The notes beneath the pieces are model-generated. The model did no database searches. It was not told where the DNA came from and saw nothing but the letters and a program-made list of their open reading frames with translations. A DNA stretch of 64,000 nt from Rhodothermales bacterium (lineage in GTDB: Bacteria > Bacteroidota > Rhodothermia > Rhodothermales > Bin80): positions 2,119,246 to 2,183,245 of the forward strand of contig CATQHT010000003.1 of the NCBI GenBank assembly GCA_958296045.1, given 5' to 3'. This document shows, piece by piece, positions 62,458-64,000 of the stretch. Position 1 is the stretch's first letter; each line of letters starts with the position of its first letter. A program made the translations under genes and the position numbers.

Positions 62458-62770
62458 CTATGACATAGCCTGATAACTGCGTGAGGGATGGAGTGGCTGC
62501 CACTGGTGGGGTAGCAGCAGGTGGATCTCCTTGGCTGGATGGTCCGCAGCAATGCGTGGCAGCACATCTTCGAGCCATTTTACGGGATTAACGCCGTGCA
62601 ACCGGCACGTTGCCTGGAGCGTGTAGAAGGTGGCCATCTGCTTAGCTGCGTGGTGGGATCCGCAGAAGAGGAAGGTTTGCGGCAGATCGCAATCGTGCAC
62701 ATGGCCCTCTCGACGCCATTGGTATCGCAAATCCAAGCCGTCCCGTCACGACTGAGGATACTCCCAACCT
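62458..62770 (-). pseudogene. IS66-family transposase (TnpC) C-terminal fragment
   Basis: The minus strand reads ICDTNGVERAMCTIAICRK, then after a frameshift TFLFCGSHHAAKQMATFYTLQATCRLHGVNPVKWLEDVL and LLPHQWQPL, the typical IS66 C-terminus. The rest of the element is not present. Confidence 0.85.
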
Positions 62771-62822
62771 GCTCGGAGCTGAGGCTACGGCATAACCACG
62801 TAGAACCCCATCAACACATAAG

Positions 62823-63125
62823 ATGGCCACATGGCCTGCATTTAATGCAGTCTACGGGACAGTTACTGTACGTGGTATAGGTCGTGCGCTTGGTGTCTCG
62901 CACAGCACGGTGCTTGCTTATTTGCGCCGTGCTTTGGCTGCGGGTTTGGGTTGGCCTTTGCCAGAGGGTATGACGGTGGCTAAGTTGACGGCATTACTTT
63001 ATGGTCAGCCGGAGGGTCCTAGAACGACGCCTCCGTTGCCAGATTGGCCCGAGGTGGCGCATAAGATGCACAAGAAGGAAAGCTCCAGTGAGCCCAGCGA
63101 TCTGGAAAAACCTCCTGACCCATGA
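62823..63125 (+). pseudogene. IS21-family IstA N-terminal fragment
   Basis: GIGRALGVSHSTVLAYLRRALAAGLGWPLPEGMT and PPLPDWPEVAHKMHKK match the helix-turn-helix start of IstA transposases. The normal first residues are missing and a stop at 63123 ends the frame before the catalytic domain. 63126-63378 holds no gene I can identify. Confidence 0.75.
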
Positions 63126-63378
63126 ATCCTGTGACGCTCCTCATGCCTGGTACCTGTACCCTCTCCAGAAGAAGTAGCGTGGGCTGTGTCCGATTCGGAC
63201 AAACGAGGCCCGATAAAAGGGGCCCAATACGGCGAAGGACACGCAAGACAGAGGCGACCACTACCCTAACGTACCCCCGGCCGCTCCGGTAAATAGCAAG
63301 GCTCCACAGCAACTGATCCCCAAGGATGGTGGCACCGCCAGAAGGGGCCCCGTTAGTCGGAACCGACAATTCCCGCCC

Positions 63379-63413
63379 GGTACGAGTCGGTCGACCACAG
63401 CTGGTCCCGCCAC
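63379..63413 (+). repeat. Direct repeat, unit 1
   Basis: GGTACGAGTCGGTCGACCAC followed by AGCTGGTCCCGCCAC. The same sequence, two bases shorter, recurs 76 bp downstream. It contains the palindrome GGTCGACC. Confidence 0.8.
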
Positions 63414-63454
63414 AGTCAACATTATGAGAATCGGCCGGGCTGGGTTGAACGATC

Positions 63455-63488
63455 GGTACGAGTCGGTCGACCACACTGGTCCCGCCAC
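63455..63488 (+). repeat. Direct repeat, unit 2
   Basis: Second copy of the repeat at 63379, missing GC in ACAGCTGG. It lies 12 nt before the stop of the convergent LVIVP gene. Confidence 0.8.
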
Positions 63489-63500
63489 TGCGGCGTGACC

Positions 63501-64000
63501 TTATTGATTCGTCGGCCCAGAGTCCCAGTCCTGGGCACTGGAAATGTTCGGCATGCCAAAGTCGCGGCCATCCCAGCCGCCAAAGCCGTCCATGCGAAAC
63601 GCCCAAAACCCGGTAGACATGTCACTGACCACAATCAACCCGTCACGGTTGCGGACGTCGACGCCCCAGGCGCCGTTGTACACGTTCCACGTGTAGGGGC
63701 TGCCCATGACTGACTCGCTTCGATCGTTGTGCCGTCCGTTGTACGTGTCGTAATAAGCCACGGTGTAGGGCGCGCTGGGGTCCTCCATGTTGACCACCGA
63801 AAGCCCCGTTTCATAGCCAGCCACGAACAGGTACGGCCAACGCACCTCATGGTTGTGGGCCAAGCTCTTCCAGTCCGCATGCCAAGCGCCGATGGCGTGG
63901 TCAATGTTTTTCGTTTCGCCTTCGAGCGCGGGCTTCATATCGAAGAAGCGCAGCGGTTGGTACTGAAACTCAGTTTCGCCCACCGCGTAGCGCCCGTCGG
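63501..64000 (-). CDS. LVIVP / choice-of-anchor B family protein, C-terminal part
   Basis: Partial, runs off the window end; about 166 C-terminal residues are visible. It is clearly paralogous to 48682-49989: LRFFDMKPALEGETKNID, HNHEVRWPYLFVAGYETGL, AYYDTYNG, VVSDMSTGFWAFRMDGFGGWDGRDFGMPNISSAQDWDS. The start and signal peptide lie beyond the window. Confidence 0.88.
   Translation of the reverse strand, partial: DGRYAVGETEFQYQPLRFFDMKPALEGETKNIDHAIGAWHADWKSLAHNHEVRWPYLFVAGYETGLSVVNMEDPSAPYTVAYYDTYNGRHNDRSESVMGSPYTWNVYNGAWGVDVRNRDGLIVVSDMSTGFWAFRMDGFGGWDGRDFGMPNISSAQDWDSGPTNQ

Overview
The window looks like a chromosome segment of a moderately GC-rich member of the Bacteroidota/Rhodothermota assemblage (inference). 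The reasons are a DUF4295 gene next to rpmG and rpmB, a C-terminal tail of the type IX secretion (T9SS) kind on a giant surface protein, LVIVP/choice-of-anchor-B secreted proteins, PAMD instead of PAMN in CoaBC, and gene starts without clear Shine-Dalgarno sequences. The genome is heavily invaded by insertion sequences, most of them broken and several nested.

Layout. 1-9 kb: housekeeping genes (coaBC 3' part, a family-4-like uracil-DNA glycosylase without Fe-S cysteines, dnaB; tRNA-Cys, a tRNA-Arg split by a group I intron, tRNA-Pro; DUF4295, rpmG, rpmB; a LolC/E-like permease with a secreted partner, ychF, a PPP-type phosphatase). 9-13.3 kb: accessory block with a decayed Tn5-like transposase, a DNA methyltransferase fused to an HNH nuclease, and a TnpB gene enclosed by 24-bp terminal inverted repeats. 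13.6-18.4 kb: nusB, usp, moeA and ctpA, with a DnaA-box-rich gap between usp and moeA. 18.5-22.6 kb: a segmental repeat carrying a dead IS30, an ISL3 element, and an IS4-like transposase that ISL3 has cut.

22.7-40.8 kb is the most interesting part: a tightly coupled operon. It starts with a 2670-codon LRR/Ig-repeat surface protein whose 5' end holds an 11-G tract. It continues with two ExbD-like proteins, a TonB-position membrane protein, a TPR lipoprotein (frameshifted), an Ig/DUF4402/PapD-chaperone-like protein, an usher-like outer-membrane protein and an ExbB/TolQ-like channel. A tenth gene is cut after 26 codons by a second copy of the IS30 repeat. I read this as an undescribed, possibly proton-motive-force-coupled system for assembling or displaying a phase-variable adhesin; function is inferred from architecture only.

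42-50 kb: a DinB-like protein, an OmpA/PKD lipoprotein, a multicopper oxidase with a secreted neighbour, LVIVP proteins (one full, one remnant; a third is partial at the window end) and a tandem A-B-A-B array of small unknown genes. 50.2-59.4 kb: one IS copy broken twice, by a 4.6-kb island piece (truncated integrase, dead tyrosine recombinase, GHKL-ATPase/nuclease protein) and by a 2.8-kb IS1380-family element with a 5-bp target duplication. 59.4-63.1 kb: a dead tyrosine recombinase, an ATPase/nuclease-like gene coupled to a broken DUF1156 methylase (a decaying defence-like island), then IS66 and IS21 fragments.
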